A DNA stretch of 64,000 nt. Source: Bacillota bacterium. Its GTDB lineage: Bacteria > Bacillota > Clostridia > Lachnospirales > Lachnospiraceae. Under the pieces are notes generated by a model. It was not told where the DNA came from and made no database searches. It was given only the letters and a program-made list of their open reading frames with translations. Each line of letters opens with the position of its first letter. The stretch's first letter is position 1. Location: contig JAEZZQ010000034.1 of NCBI GenBank assembly GCA_023442465.1, positions 123,843-187,842 on the forward strand, read 5' to 3'. Shown in pieces: positions 17,675-27,088 of the stretch. The position numbers were made by a program, and so were the translations under genes.

Positions 17675-19072
17675 ATGGCGGGTATAAAGAAGTTAGGCAG
17701 CAGTATTTATGAATGGTATGCAAAAAATTACTTGATGATTCTAATGGGTGCATCGGTAATCGTTGCAGGAAGTATATTTTTTATTTATGGATATATCGAC
17801 TTAAAATCTTTAACAGTCTGGTCGCTCAATCTTTTGGATGTGATTTATGAAGGGAGACCATATGAATATTACGCTTATTGTGCCGAAAATATTTACAATG
17901 TAGACTCCGCATATATGGGATCTGGCTATTTGGCATTGATACCATGGGCTATTTGGAACATACCTATCTGGATAATGCAAAGGTGGTTCGGTGTCATCGC
18001 GGTGGGACATGCGTGGGCACTTCTGTATTCCAAAATATTTGTAGTTTTGGCAGAAGGCGTTATGCTGTATTACTTATATAAAATCACCATGTATTTTACT
18101 GGTGATATAAAAGAGAGCCGGATGGCGGCATATTTGGTATTTTCCTCACCTTTTGTTTTGACAAGCATATTTTTTGCGGGACAAACGGACGTTGTATCCT
18201 TATGCCTTTTAACCATTGCGGTTTATCATCTTTTACGTAAGAAAAGAGCATGGTTTATAATTTTTGCAGCTTTGAGTATAGCGGCAAAGCCGTATGTTTT
18301 GTTTGCTTACATAGCGATTATTTTGCTGATAGAAAAGAACGTATGGAAAATATGCGCTTATGTACTCGGAGGCGGAAGCGTTACGTTAATTTTCAACCTC
18401 ATATATTTAAATGCACCAATGTATAAGGAGTCGATGAGCGGAGGGCCGACGGGCGGACAGATGGATGCGCTGTTGTCCGTATCCATAGATGGAGGAATAG
18501 GGCAGAAGATTCCTCTTTTTGTTGTGGCAATCGTTTTATTTTATTTTTACATGTATATGAAGCGGTACGATGAAGAAAAAAGTATTTGGATCGTGTACGC
18601 GGCATCAGTGTCGTTTCTTCTTTTTTTAATGCTGACAATGCCCAAGACCTATAGGATGATTTATATTGCTCCATTTATATTTATTCTTTTTCTGTATAAC
18701 AAGGAGAAGCTTCAGCTAAATTTGTTGATTGAAGTAATCGCCAGTGCATGTGCAATTATCGTATTTTTTGTAAGAAATGAAAGATTTTTTTCCAGCTGGT
18801 ATATTTTCCAGTTCGTAAGAGACAGGATGACGGACTTCGGTAATGCGGCTTTATCCAATGTAAGGAACGGGCTGGGGCAACCCACCTTTCAACCGTATGT
18901 ATATGGGATTTCCGCCGTATATATTGCGGCATTTATACTGCTCATCCTAATAAATCATCCTGGATTTAAGGCCCCTCACAGTGAAGAACTGAAACTGGGA
19001 ACGAAATTTATCTTATGGGTACGGGCACTTATCTTAGTGCCGCTCATCGTTTTGTCCTTATATGGAAATTGA
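17675..19072 (+). CDS. GT-C-like polytopic membrane glycosyltransferase
   Basis: A 465-residue protein with about eleven hydrophobic helices. In the first outward loop the sequence YEGRPYEYYAYCAEN and, a little later, YLALIPWAIWNIP resembles GT-C enzymes that use polyprenyl-phosphate sugars; FFAGQTDVVSLCLL is close to the motif of the GT87/PIG-M-like group. AAAGGG lies ten bases before the ATG. It is the last gene before a promoter at 19081. It may add a branch sugar on the outer face. An acceptor cannot be predicted, and a role as an unspecific membrane protein cannot be ruled out. Confidence 0.65.
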   Translation: MAGIKKLGSSIYEWYAKNYLMILMGASVIVAGSIFFIYGYIDLKSLTVWSLNLLDVIYEGRPYEYYAYCAENIYNVDSAYMGSGYLALIPWAIWNIPIWIMQRWFGVIAVGHAWALLYSKIFVVLAEGVMLYYLYKITMYFTGDIKESRMAAYLVFSSPFVLTSIFFAGQTDVVSLCLLTIAVYHLLRKKRAWFIIFAALSIAAKPYVLFAYIAIILLIEKNVWKICAYVLGGGSVTLIFNLIYLNAPMYKESMSGGPTGGQMDALLSVSIDGGIGQKIPLFVVAIVLFYFYMYMKRYDEEKSIWIVYAASVSFLLFLMLTMPKTYRMIYIAPFIFILFLYNKEKLQLNLLIEVIASACAIIVFFVRNERFFSSWYIFQFVRDRMTDFGNAALSNVRNGLGQPTFQPYVYGISAVYIAAFILLILINHPGFKAPHSEELKLGTKFILWVRALILVPLIVLSLYGN

Positions 19073-19080
19073 ATAAATAA

Positions 19081-19109
19081 TTGTAATTGAGGTATGAATT
19101 AGATATAAT
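19081..19109 (+). promoter_or_regulatory. Sigma-A-type promoter TTGTAA-N17-TATAAT
   Basis: The gap between the GT-C-like gene and the ABC exporter holds a -35 box TTGTAA at 19081-19086 and a perfect -10 box TATAAT at 19104-19109 with an ideal 17-base spacer. The start of the exporter is 50 bases downstream, with GGAG six bases before its ATG. The same arrangement with the same hexamers is found at 29022-29050, so both probably start new transcription units in the long gene run. Confidence 0.7.
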
Positions 19110-19158
19110 AAAAGTTGTTTTGCAGATTTACAATTAGGAAGATAAATGTGGAGAAAAT

Positions 19159-20898
19159 ATGATTAATCAATTAAGATACATTTTTAGCAGAAAAGAAAAA
19201 GTAAAGATAGTCCTTATCTTATTTATGGTTATAATGGGCAGCCTGCTCGAGCTTATGGGCGTTACGATTTTTATGCCTTTTACTGAAATACTAACGAATC
19301 CTTCCGTAATAAAAGAAAATGATTATTTATATTACTTCTATGATTTATTTCATTTTAGCACTGAGCAATATTTTCTGGCAGGGCTGACCGGTGTAATCAT
19401 ATTTATTTATATATTTAAAAATGCTTTCTTGGCGATAGAAAAAAATGTGATTTATCGGTTTTGCTATAGCACACAGATGAAGCTGTCCGTCAATTTGTTA
19501 AAGTCTTATATGAAAAAGCCATATACTTTTCATCTCAATAAAAATGTGGCGGAATTGCAAAGAAGCATACAAGAAGATACGGATTTGTTTGCAAAGGGCA
19601 TTATTCATATCTTGGAGCTTATTATGGAGGTAACTGTCTGCGCGGTATTGGGAATCTATTTGTTCGTAGTCAGCAAGTCGATTGCCGCTCTTGTGCTCAT
19701 TATGCTTTTACTTTGCTTAGGTGCATTTACAGCCTTATCGAAACGATATTCGAAGAAGCTTGGAAGGAAGGGTCAGAAATACAAAGGGAAATTATATCAA
19801 TGGATGAACCAGTCCTTAGGGGGAATTAAAGAAGTCAAAATTTTAAATAGAGAAGATTACTTTGTATCTGCTTATTCAGGCTATTTTGAGAAGTATGTTT
19901 ATGGACTAAGAATAAATCGTTTGATAGCCGAATTACCCAGACATTTTGTAGAAGCCTCCTGTATGACAGGCCTTTTAGTAGCGATACTCGTTAAGATGTT
20001 TTTTGGATACAGCGATATTACCGTATATATTCCACAGATTGCAGTGTTTGCGGTTGCGGCTTTTAAGCTGCTTCCTTCTGTTGGGAAAATAAATTCACAT
20101 GTGGCAGATATTTTGTACTCTCTGCCTTCTTTTGATTTGATTTATCGCGATTTAAAGGAAATAGAAGGAAGCTCTGAAGAAGCGCATGGAGAGCGTGAGG
20201 AGTGGAACTTTGAGAAAGAGATAATTGTAAAGGATGTCAGCTATCATTATCCCGATGCCGAGGAGCTGGTAATAGATAAAGCTAATTTTGTGATTCCGAA
20301 AGGGAAGACGGTAGCTTTTATCGGTTCATCAGGAGCCGGAAAAACTACTATGGTAGATATTATCCTTGGCTTGCTGCAGCCGCAGGAAGGTCAAGTGCTG
20401 GCGGACGGATTGGATATTCATAAGAACCCAAACACTTGGCACCATGAGCTCGGATATATACCGCAGGTAATATATTTATCGGATGATACCATACGGAATA
20501 ACATTGCCTTTGGAGTACCGTCAGAAGAAATTTCGGATAAGGCCGTTATTGAGGCGCTTAAAAAGGCTCAATTATATGATTTTGTGGAAAATCTGACAGA
20601 GGGACTGGATACTTTTGTCGGAGACAGGGGAGTAAGACTTTCCGGTGGACAGAGGCAGAGAATCGGAATTGCAAGAGCTCTTTATCATAATCCTGAGATT
20701 CTTGTGCTCGATGAGGCTACTTCCGCTCTTGATAATGAGACAGAGGCGGCGGTAATGGAAGCGATAGAGAACCTTCAGGGAATGAAGACGATGATTATTA
20801 TTGCTCATAGGCTTACAACGATTAAAAATGTAGATGAAATTTATGAGGTTGCCGGAGGTAGAGTACTGCCTAAGGCGAAGGAGGAAGTGTTCGGGTAA
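19159..20898 (+). CDS. PglK-like ABC flippase for lipid-linked oligosaccharide
   Basis: A 579-residue half-transporter. Residues 1 to about 320 form a six-helix membrane domain beginning MINQLRYIFSRKEKVKIV, laid out as in PglK (WlaB). The ATPase domain follows: Walker A GSSGAGKTT, Q-loop YIPQVIYLSDDTI, signature LSGGQRQR, Walker B LVLDEATSALD and switch His in IIAHRLTTI. Even the spacer motifs (short loop ending YRDLKEIEG before the ATPase) match PglK. It should flip the lipid-linked repeat unit outward at the cost of ATP. No Wzx-type flippase is seen in the window, so this is the best candidate for that step. The fragment at 1-264 is a close relative. Confidence 0.88.
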   Translation: MINQLRYIFSRKEKVKIVLILFMVIMGSLLELMGVTIFMPFTEILTNPSVIKENDYLYYFYDLFHFSTEQYFLAGLTGVIIFIYIFKNAFLAIEKNVIYRFCYSTQMKLSVNLLKSYMKKPYTFHLNKNVAELQRSIQEDTDLFAKGIIHILELIMEVTVCAVLGIYLFVVSKSIAALVLIMLLLCLGAFTALSKRYSKKLGRKGQKYKGKLYQWMNQSLGGIKEVKILNREDYFVSAYSGYFEKYVYGLRINRLIAELPRHFVEASCMTGLLVAILVKMFFGYSDITVYIPQIAVFAVAAFKLLPSVGKINSHVADILYSLPSFDLIYRDLKEIEGSSEEAHGEREEWNFEKEIIVKDVSYHYPDAEELVIDKANFVIPKGKTVAFIGSSGAGKTTMVDIILGLLQPQEGQVLADGLDIHKNPNTWHHELGYIPQVIYLSDDTIRNNIAFGVPSEEISDKAVIEALKKAQLYDFVENLTEGLDTFVGDRGVRLSGGQRQRIGIARALYHNPEILVLDEATSALDNETEAAVMEAIENLQGMKTMIIIAHRLTTIKNVDEIYEVAGGRVLPKAKEEVFG

Positions 20899-20903
20899 GA
20901 AAA

Positions 20904-21968
20904 ATGAAAATAGTATTTGTGGTCCCTAATATGATTGGCGGTGGAACAGAAAGAATTGTTTCGATTTTAGCGAACGAATATGTACAAAGAGGAATTGACA
21001 CCGCCATTTTAATATTCGCAGGGGATAAAGTGGAATATGAACTGGATAGACGAGTAGAGATAGTGAAGATTGGCGGGCCTTCCAACGGAAGTATTGGAGT
21101 GCGTTTGAAAAGAATAAAAGCAATGCGGAAATATTACCGTCAAAATAGGGACTGCGTCATCTTTGCCTTTAGCGTAATGGGAGCAGTATTTTCATATATA
21201 TCGACGGCGGGAAGCAGACATCCTATGCTCGTGTCGGAGAGAAACAATCCTGAGGAATATGATCATAAGTGGCTGCGAGATTTTTTTTATCGGAGAGCGG
21301 ACAGAGTCATCCTGCAGACGAAGGACGTACTTCAATGTTTTGACGAGATTATCCAAAAGAAAGCGGTAGTTATTCCCAATCCCATAGACCCTGACCTGCC
21401 ACCCGTGTTTGAGGGGAAAAGAGTGAAAAAAATAACGGCGGTCGGGAGGTTGGAGGAACAAAAGAATCACCGGCTATTGATAGAGGCGTTTTATGAATTC
21501 CAGAAAGAATTCCCGGAATATACGTTGGAGTTGTATGGAAGAGGCTCTTTGGAAAATGACTTGAAAAAACTGGTGCAAACCTTGGAAATGGAAGAAAAAG
21601 TGCATTTTAATGGATTTTGTGCAAATGCACGAGAGAAAATAAGAGATAGTATGATATATGTGCTCCCCTCCAGATACGAAGGGATTTCTAACTCTATGAT
21701 AGAAGCTCTTGCTATGGGAATACCGGTAATTGCCACTGACTGTCCGGTAGGCGGTACGAGAATGTGCATTAGGGACGGTGAAAATGGAATCATGATTCCT
21801 GTAGATGACAAAAGAGCCTTATGTGTGTCGATGAAAAAAATTGCCTCAGATGAACAATTCGCACTATCTATTTCAAAAAATGCCGCCAAGCTGCGAGAAC
21901 AATTTTCCATAGGGAAGATTGCGGATAAACTGCTGGATTCCATGGCACTTGGCAGGGAAGGAAATTAA
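20904..21968 (+). CDS. Glycosyltransferase family 4
   Basis: A 354-residue GT4 starting five bases after the flippase stop. The N-terminus VVPNMIGGGTERIVSILAN and the C-terminal RYEGISNSMIEALAMGIPVI plus ATDCPVGGTRMCI match the PglA/PglJ/PglH-like branch, in which a CPxGG/P loop follows the E-x7-E pair; these often move GalNAc, Gal or Glc. AVGRLEEQKNH begins the donor-binding domain. The ribosome binding site is weak (GGGTAAG), so translation may depend on coupling. Together with the flippase it mirrors the order of pgl-type loci. Confidence 0.88.
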   Translation: MKIVFVVPNMIGGGTERIVSILANEYVQRGIDTAILIFAGDKVEYELDRRVEIVKIGGPSNGSIGVRLKRIKAMRKYYRQNRDCVIFAFSVMGAVFSYISTAGSRHPMLVSERNNPEEYDHKWLRDFFYRRADRVILQTKDVLQCFDEIIQKKAVVIPNPIDPDLPPVFEGKRVKKITAVGRLEEQKNHRLLIEAFYEFQKEFPEYTLELYGRGSLENDLKKLVQTLEMEEKVHFNGFCANAREKIRDSMIYVLPSRYEGISNSMIEALAMGIPVIATDCPVGGTRMCIRDGENGIMIPVDDKRALCVSMKKIASDEQFALSISKNAAKLREQFSIGKIADKLLDSMALGREGN

Positions 21969-21969
21969 T

Positions 21970-23076
21970 ATGCGCATCTTAATTATAAACCCTATCTTAT
22001 ATACGTCGGAGACGGAAAAGATTCCCACCGTAGATTCTATTAAGGATACGATGATTTATTCTATGTGTTTAGGGTTCATTAAGAATGGACATGAGCCGAT
22101 ACTTATTGCTGCATCCGACTATAAACCCCAAAGCGAGGAGGATTATCCCTTTGAGGTCGTATGGCTGGACAGCGTGTGGAAAAATATATGCAAGCCTCGG
22201 TGCTTGCCGTACCTGCCCCAGCTTAGTGCTTATATAAAGAAAAACAAAAAAGAGATAGACGGAATTATTTCCAGTGAAGTATTTTCGCTATGTTCGCTTA
22301 CAGCAGCGAGAAACCTGCCTGATAAGACTGTTATATGGCATGAATTGGGAGCCCATAACAGGATGCTGCATTATATTCCGTCAAAAGTATGGTATAACGT
22401 GGTGGCTGGGCTCTTTTTAAGGAAAATATTAATAGTTCCGCGTTCTGAAAGGGCAAAGGCTTTTATTGGGCGATATTGTAATAACGTATCGGATATTACA
22501 ATAGATCATGGCGTTGACATAAGCACTATGAAAACTAAAAAAGATAAAGGGAAACGTTTTGCAGTAGTATCGCAGTTAATCGGCCGCAAAAGAATAGATA
22601 GAGTAATTGAGGCATTTTCCGAATTTCTTGATCAAAGCGGAGAAACGAAGGAATATATATTGGATATTATAGGCCAGGGTGAGCTGGAACAGCAGTTAAG
22701 AAAACAGGCTGAAAAATTGGGGGTAAAAGATTCTGTGATTTTTCACGGATGGATGAACCATGAGCAAATGGCTCCTATTGTAGCAGATGCGAAGGCGCTG
22801 CTCGTATATACCGAAAAGGATAATAACATGGTTTCCATAGCGGAGAGCATTGCGGCGGGGACTCCGGTTATAACGACGTCGGTACCTTTTAATGCAGCCT
22901 ATATTGAAAAAGAAAAGCTGGGAATCGTGGATGACCATTGGAATAAGGATGCCTTAAACCATATATGCAAAGAAAACGAACGATTTGTACAGAATTGTCT
23001 GCTTTATAGAGAAAAGCTGACGGCCGAGTATTGTGCCAGCCAGTTTGTTGAAGTTTTGAGAACGCTAACCGAATGA
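21970..23076 (+). CDS. Glycosyltransferase family 4
   Basis: A 368-residue GT4. Start at the ATG at 21970 with GGAAGG just upstream, one base after the previous stop; a reading from 21919 would lie within the previous gene. The N-terminus ILIINPILYTSETEKIP and the C-terminal VVSQLIGRKRIDRVIEAF, VYTEKDNNMVSIAESIAAG and PVITTSVPFN show the GT-B fold with the E-x7-E region (here EKDNNMVSIAE). WHELGAHNRM in the centre corresponds to the acceptor-side loop. Soluble; sugar unknown. Confidence 0.85.
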   Translation: MRILIINPILYTSETEKIPTVDSIKDTMIYSMCLGFIKNGHEPILIAASDYKPQSEEDYPFEVVWLDSVWKNICKPRCLPYLPQLSAYIKKNKKEIDGIISSEVFSLCSLTAARNLPDKTVIWHELGAHNRMLHYIPSKVWYNVVAGLFLRKILIVPRSERAKAFIGRYCNNVSDITIDHGVDISTMKTKKDKGKRFAVVSQLIGRKRIDRVIEAFSEFLDQSGETKEYILDIIGQGELEQQLRKQAEKLGVKDSVIFHGWMNHEQMAPIVADAKALLVYTEKDNNMVSIAESIAAGTPVITTSVPFNAAYIEKEKLGIVDDHWNKDALNHICKENERFVQNCLLYREKLTAEYCASQFVEVLRTLTE

Positions 23077-23094
23077 AAACGGAGGAAAATAATT

Positions 23095-24231
23095 ATGCGT
23101 GTATTATATATGTCCCATCGATATCATACAAATCAGAATACCATAATGAAGGGATGGGTAGAAAATAATCACGAGATTTGCTTCTTAAGCCAATATGCGG
23201 GAAGAATTGAAGATTATACTTATGTAAGGCCGGTTGTAGTGGGATATTCGGCTTTTTTTCAGTTTATCTATTATATTTATGTAAATATTTTGTTCCGCAA
23301 AGATCCGTATGCCATGGACATGCGGTTAAAATATGGAATACCTCCTATTTTTAAGGCGCGAAAGCTGATAAAAGAGTTTAAGCCTGATGTTGCTATTTTG
23401 CGGGAACGTTCCATTTATACAATTTGTTTAAATGCTATTTGTCGGAGTCTGCATATTCCAACTATTTTATATAACTTAAGCCCGGTATGGGACAAACCTA
23501 AGAAAATGGATCTTGCACATAAAATAGTATGGAAATTAACGCCAAAGTACAGGATGACTCCCTCGAAGCTGGTAGGTGTAGATTTCGCGGGACTGGTAAA
23601 AGATGAATATGGATATTTTGCTCCATTTTTGATGGAAGCAAGGGTAGAACCTGAGAAAAAGAAATATTTTAAGGATGGAAGAATCAACGTATTCTGTATT
23701 GGAAAATATCAAAAAATTAAAAATCACTTTATGACGGTTCAAGTAATTGAAGAACTTCTTGATAAGTACGATCTTCATCTTACGATAGCCGGGGAAGTCT
23801 CTTCTGATTTCCATAGGGAATATTATGCCGCGCTGAAGAAGTATATCGAAGAACATCAACTGCAGAATAATGTTACCTTGCTGCAAAATCTTAATAAAGA
23901 GCAAGTATTTGCTCAATATGAGCAAGCAGACGTATACGTGATTCCCAGTACGCAAGAAGCGGCAACAATAACGGTAATAGAAGCGATGGCATTTTCCATA
24001 CCGGCAATCTGCGGTAGTGATAACGGTACGGCGAGCTACATCGATGAAGGAAATAACGGTTATGTCTTTGAAGATAATGACAAAGAGGATTATAAGAAAA
24101 AGTTGGAGATGATTGTGTGTGACAGGGGGAATATTCCTAAGATGGGACGCGCAGGTTATCAAACAGTGTTAAATAATCACCAGTTTAAAAATTATTATGA
24201 TGTGGTGGAAGAAATAATGGGAAAAATGTAA
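23095..24231 (+). CDS. Glycosyltransferase family 4
   Basis: A 378-residue GT4 with CGGAGGA nine bases upstream of the ATG. N-terminal marks: VLYMSHRYHTNQNT and VAILRERSIYTICLNAIC. C-terminal marks: FCIGKYQKIKNHFMTV, TLLQNLNKEQVFAQY and STQEAATITVIEAMAFSIP with E-x7-E, then SDNGTASYID. The glycine-rich loop usual near the GT4 N-terminus is not obvious here, so it belongs to a less typical branch. It precedes the first MBOAT/SGNH acyltransferase pair. Donor unknown. Confidence 0.82.
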   Translation: MRVLYMSHRYHTNQNTIMKGWVENNHEICFLSQYAGRIEDYTYVRPVVVGYSAFFQFIYYIYVNILFRKDPYAMDMRLKYGIPPIFKARKLIKEFKPDVAILRERSIYTICLNAICRSLHIPTILYNLSPVWDKPKKMDLAHKIVWKLTPKYRMTPSKLVGVDFAGLVKDEYGYFAPFLMEARVEPEKKKYFKDGRINVFCIGKYQKIKNHFMTVQVIEELLDKYDLHLTIAGEVSSDFHREYYAALKKYIEEHQLQNNVTLLQNLNKEQVFAQYEQADVYVIPSTQEAATITVIEAMAFSIPAICGSDNGTASYIDEGNNGYVFEDNDKEDYKKKLEMIVCDRGNIPKMGRAGYQTVLNNHQFKNYYDVVEEIMGKM

Positions 24232-24273
24232 TATAGAGTATATAAATGACAGTATTATGTTGGGGTGGAAGTA

Positions 24274-25755
24274 ATGATTTTCAATTCTTTTCAATTTTTG
24301 ATATTCTTTCCTGCAGTAATTTTAATATATGCAATAGTGCCGAAAAGAATAAGATATATATGGCTGCTCATCGCCAGTTATTGTTTCTACATGTTCTGGA
24401 ATGCGAAGTACGGATTGCTTTTGCTTTTTGTTACGGCAATCACATGGCTTTGCGGCATATTATTGGATGCGATAGATCAAAAGGACTGGGATGAGGATAA
24501 GGGGATAAGATGGAAAAGATGGTGTATAGGAGGAGTATTTACTGCCAATTTATCCTTGCTGTTATTTTTTAAATACATTAATTTTCTGATAGATAACATC
24601 AATTTTATTTTAGAAAAAGCACACTTGAGAGTTCTTTCCCCCGGACTGGATATTGTACTGCCGGTGGGAATATCTTTTTATATTTTTCAGGCATTGGGTT
24701 ACACGATGGATGTGTATAGAAGGAACGTAAGTGCAGAAAAGAATTTCTTAAAGTATGCTTTGTTCGTAGCCTTTTTCCCACAGCTGCTTTCCGGTCCGAT
24801 CGGTCGGTCGACAAGTATTCTGGGACAAATAAGAAGGCTGGAAGAGTTAGAGATATGGAATTATGAACGGATAACCCGCGGTGTTCATTTAATGCTTTGG
24901 GGGTTCTTCCAAAAGCTTGTTATTGCCGATCGAATAGCGATAGTTGTCAATCAGGTATATAGCTCGTATCAGGAATATGGCTTTGTAGAGCTTTTTACTG
25001 CGATGGTATTATTTGCTTTTCAAATTTATACTGATTTTGGAGGATACAGCAATATTGCCAGAGGCGTGGCGCAGATAATGGGAATTGAACTGATAGATAA
25101 TTTCCATCAGCCTTATTTGGCCAAGGATATTAAGAGTTTCTGGCGAAGATGGCATATTTCGTTAACCTCATGGCTTACCGATTATCTATATATTCCGTTA
25201 GGCGGTAACCGCAAAGGAAAAATCAGGCAGTATTTTAATATTATGATCGTTTTCTTATGCAGCGGACTATGGCATGGTGCGAGCTGGACCTATGTGATAT
25301 GGGGAACTATTCACGGGATTTTCCAGGTGGCCGGTAATTTAAAGACCCAGATAAGCAGAAACCGAGGGAAGAGTGTTAAGGAACATTGGATATTGGGAAT
25401 ATGGAAAATAGGTTTTACCTTCGTTCTTGTCAGCTTTGCCTGGATATTCTTCAAAGCCGATACCATAAGTCAGGCATGGGGAATTATCGGACAAATGTTT
25501 AAGCATCGCAGGCTGCATTCCTTTACGGATATGGGACTCGACTACGTGAACTGGCTGGTGCTTATTTTTGCGCTTATCCTCCTCATCCTTGTGGATTGCC
25601 TGCATGAAGGCGGGAACAGAATCAGGGAAAGCTTATATAAGAAAAATGCCGGAATCCGATTATGCGTTTATGTATTCGGTTTATGGGCAGTTATTATGTT
25701 TGGGGTTTATGGACTTCAATACGATGTAAGCAATTTTATTTACAGCCAGTTTTAA
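24274..25755 (+). CDS. MBOAT membrane O-acyltransferase (AlgI/DltB-like)
   Basis: A 493-residue membrane-bound O-acyltransferase with about ten helices. It starts MIFNSFQFLIFFPAVILIYA, the usual AlgI-like opening; GTG at 24265 is an alternative. Family core: FPQLLSGPIGR, FWRRWHISLTSWLTDYLYIP with His 294, and SGLWHGASWTYVIWG with the catalytic His 334. Such proteins carry an acyl group, normally acetyl, from inside to the outer face, where a partner SGNH protein or the MBOAT itself places it on the glycan. The next gene, ten bases on, is that kind of partner. A second such pair is at 57612-60574. Confidence 0.93.
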   Translation: MIFNSFQFLIFFPAVILIYAIVPKRIRYIWLLIASYCFYMFWNAKYGLLLLFVTAITWLCGILLDAIDQKDWDEDKGIRWKRWCIGGVFTANLSLLLFFKYINFLIDNINFILEKAHLRVLSPGLDIVLPVGISFYIFQALGYTMDVYRRNVSAEKNFLKYALFVAFFPQLLSGPIGRSTSILGQIRRLEELEIWNYERITRGVHLMLWGFFQKLVIADRIAIVVNQVYSSYQEYGFVELFTAMVLFAFQIYTDFGGYSNIARGVAQIMGIELIDNFHQPYLAKDIKSFWRRWHISLTSWLTDYLYIPLGGNRKGKIRQYFNIMIVFLCSGLWHGASWTYVIWGTIHGIFQVAGNLKTQISRNRGKSVKEHWILGIWKIGFTFVLVSFAWIFFKADTISQAWGIIGQMFKHRRLHSFTDMGLDYVNWLVLIFALILLILVDCLHEGGNRIRESLYKKNAGIRLCVYVFGLWAVIMFGVYGLQYDVSNFIYSQF

Positions 25756-25765
25756 GGAGCGGCAA

Positions 25766-27088
25766 ATGAAAAATAAATCAAAATATTTGAAAAGGACAGC
25801 TTTTGTCGTCGTATTTATAGTTCTCTTCTGGGCAGTAAACGAGACAGCGCGTTTTCTTGTCGTTGACGATACTAAATCATATACGAGAGTTACACTGGAG
25901 GAAATGTATGAGCAGAAAGAGATTGATGTTTTGTTCCTCGGTTCCTCTCATTGCTACCGTGCAATTAATCCGGCAGTCCTTGATGATATATGGGAAACGA
26001 ATACATTTAATTTGGGAAGCTCTTCCCAGCGGACGGATGGAAGCTATTATCTTCTAAAAGAAGCAGGAAAAAGCAGGGAAATAAAAAAAGTATATATGGA
26101 AGTTTTCTGCGACGTAGTGGGGCAGAATGAAAGCTATCAATCTCCCAATGCTATGTATATTATTTCTGATTATATGAAACCCTCTTTCAATCGGATGGAG
26201 TATTTGTGGAAAAGCGGAGGTGAGGATTATCTGGTACACGGTCTTGTTCTTTCCCGCAGAAACTGGGAGAATTTATTCGACCCGATATATATAAAAGATA
26301 TTCTGCGTAAAAAAATAAATAGGGATTATTTGAATTATGAGTATGTAACAAATGAAGATGAGTATTATGCGGGAAAAGGCTTTGTCTATAGCCAAAAGGC
26401 AGCGGAGAGCGATTTCCTTTCTTCTGCCAGTCATTTTGCACCGATTTCCGAGGATGCAATATCCTCCAAAAGCCAGGAATACCTGGATAAGATTATTTCC
26501 TACTGTCAGAGCAGAGGAATAGAGATTGTATTTTATTCGGCGCCTATGCCGGATTTCCGGCTGATAGATATCGGAAATTATGATTCATATATTATGCAGA
26601 TGAAGGATTTCTTGAAAGGTAAAAATGTGGCATACTATGATTTTAATCTATGCAGGCCTGAATTTTTAAATCTGGACGGAACTGATTTTCAGGATGATCA
26701 GCACTTGAATGGAAAGGGGGCGAACGCCTTCAGCGCCACCTTCGCTGGTGTTATGTCTGAGAAAGATCCAGAAAAGGCCTTTTATGACAGCTATGAGCAG
26801 AAGCTAAAGGAAAGTCCGGCCAAGGCATATGGATTAATATGCGAGTGTACGGAGACTGCCGGAGATGTCTCCACATACACGATCACACCAATTGTCAATA
26901 AATTGGATAAGATTTATTATGCTATTTCTAAAAGAGAGGAAAATGATGCGGATTATCATATGCTAAGGGACTATGAGGAAGATAGATATTTTACGCTTCC
27001 GGCAAATGAAAATGGTTATATATATGTTTATATGGCTTTCGAAAGGGAAGGGAAGACACCGGTTCATGAAGCAAAATTCAATTATTGA
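25766..27088 (+). CDS. SGNH-type acyltransferase partner of MBOAT (AlgJ/AlgX/DltD-like role)
   Basis: A 440-residue protein anchored by one N-terminal helix (residues 11-27) with an extracellular domain. It has the nucleophile block IDVLFLGSSHCYRAINPA (Gly 59, Ser 60/61, His 62) and the catalytic Asp/His block QDDQHLNGKGANAF (Asp 310, His 313) of SGNH esterases. About 120 residues beyond the hydrolase core form a beta-rich tail. AAGGAG lies seven bases before the ATG. It most likely moves acetyl groups delivered by the upstream MBOAT onto the polysaccharide. The 477-residue protein at 59141-60574 has the same blocks. Confidence 0.85.
   Translation: MKNKSKYLKRTAFVVVFIVLFWAVNETARFLVVDDTKSYTRVTLEEMYEQKEIDVLFLGSSHCYRAINPAVLDDIWETNTFNLGSSSQRTDGSYYLLKEAGKSREIKKVYMEVFCDVVGQNESYQSPNAMYIISDYMKPSFNRMEYLWKSGGEDYLVHGLVLSRRNWENLFDPIYIKDILRKKINRDYLNYEYVTNEDEYYAGKGFVYSQKAAESDFLSSASHFAPISEDAISSKSQEYLDKIISYCQSRGIEIVFYSAPMPDFRLIDIGNYDSYIMQMKDFLKGKNVAYYDFNLCRPEFLNLDGTDFQDDQHLNGKGANAFSATFAGVMSEKDPEKAFYDSYEQKLKESPAKAYGLICECTETAGDVSTYTITPIVNKLDKIYYAISKREENDADYHMLRDYEEDRYFTLPANENGYIYVYMAFEREGKTPVHEAKFNY

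Noticed and set aside
23536..24162. Minus-strand 208-codon open frame
   Set aside because: It lies fully inside a convincing GT4 gene on the plus strand and its translation is rich in Ile, Phe and His with no domain.
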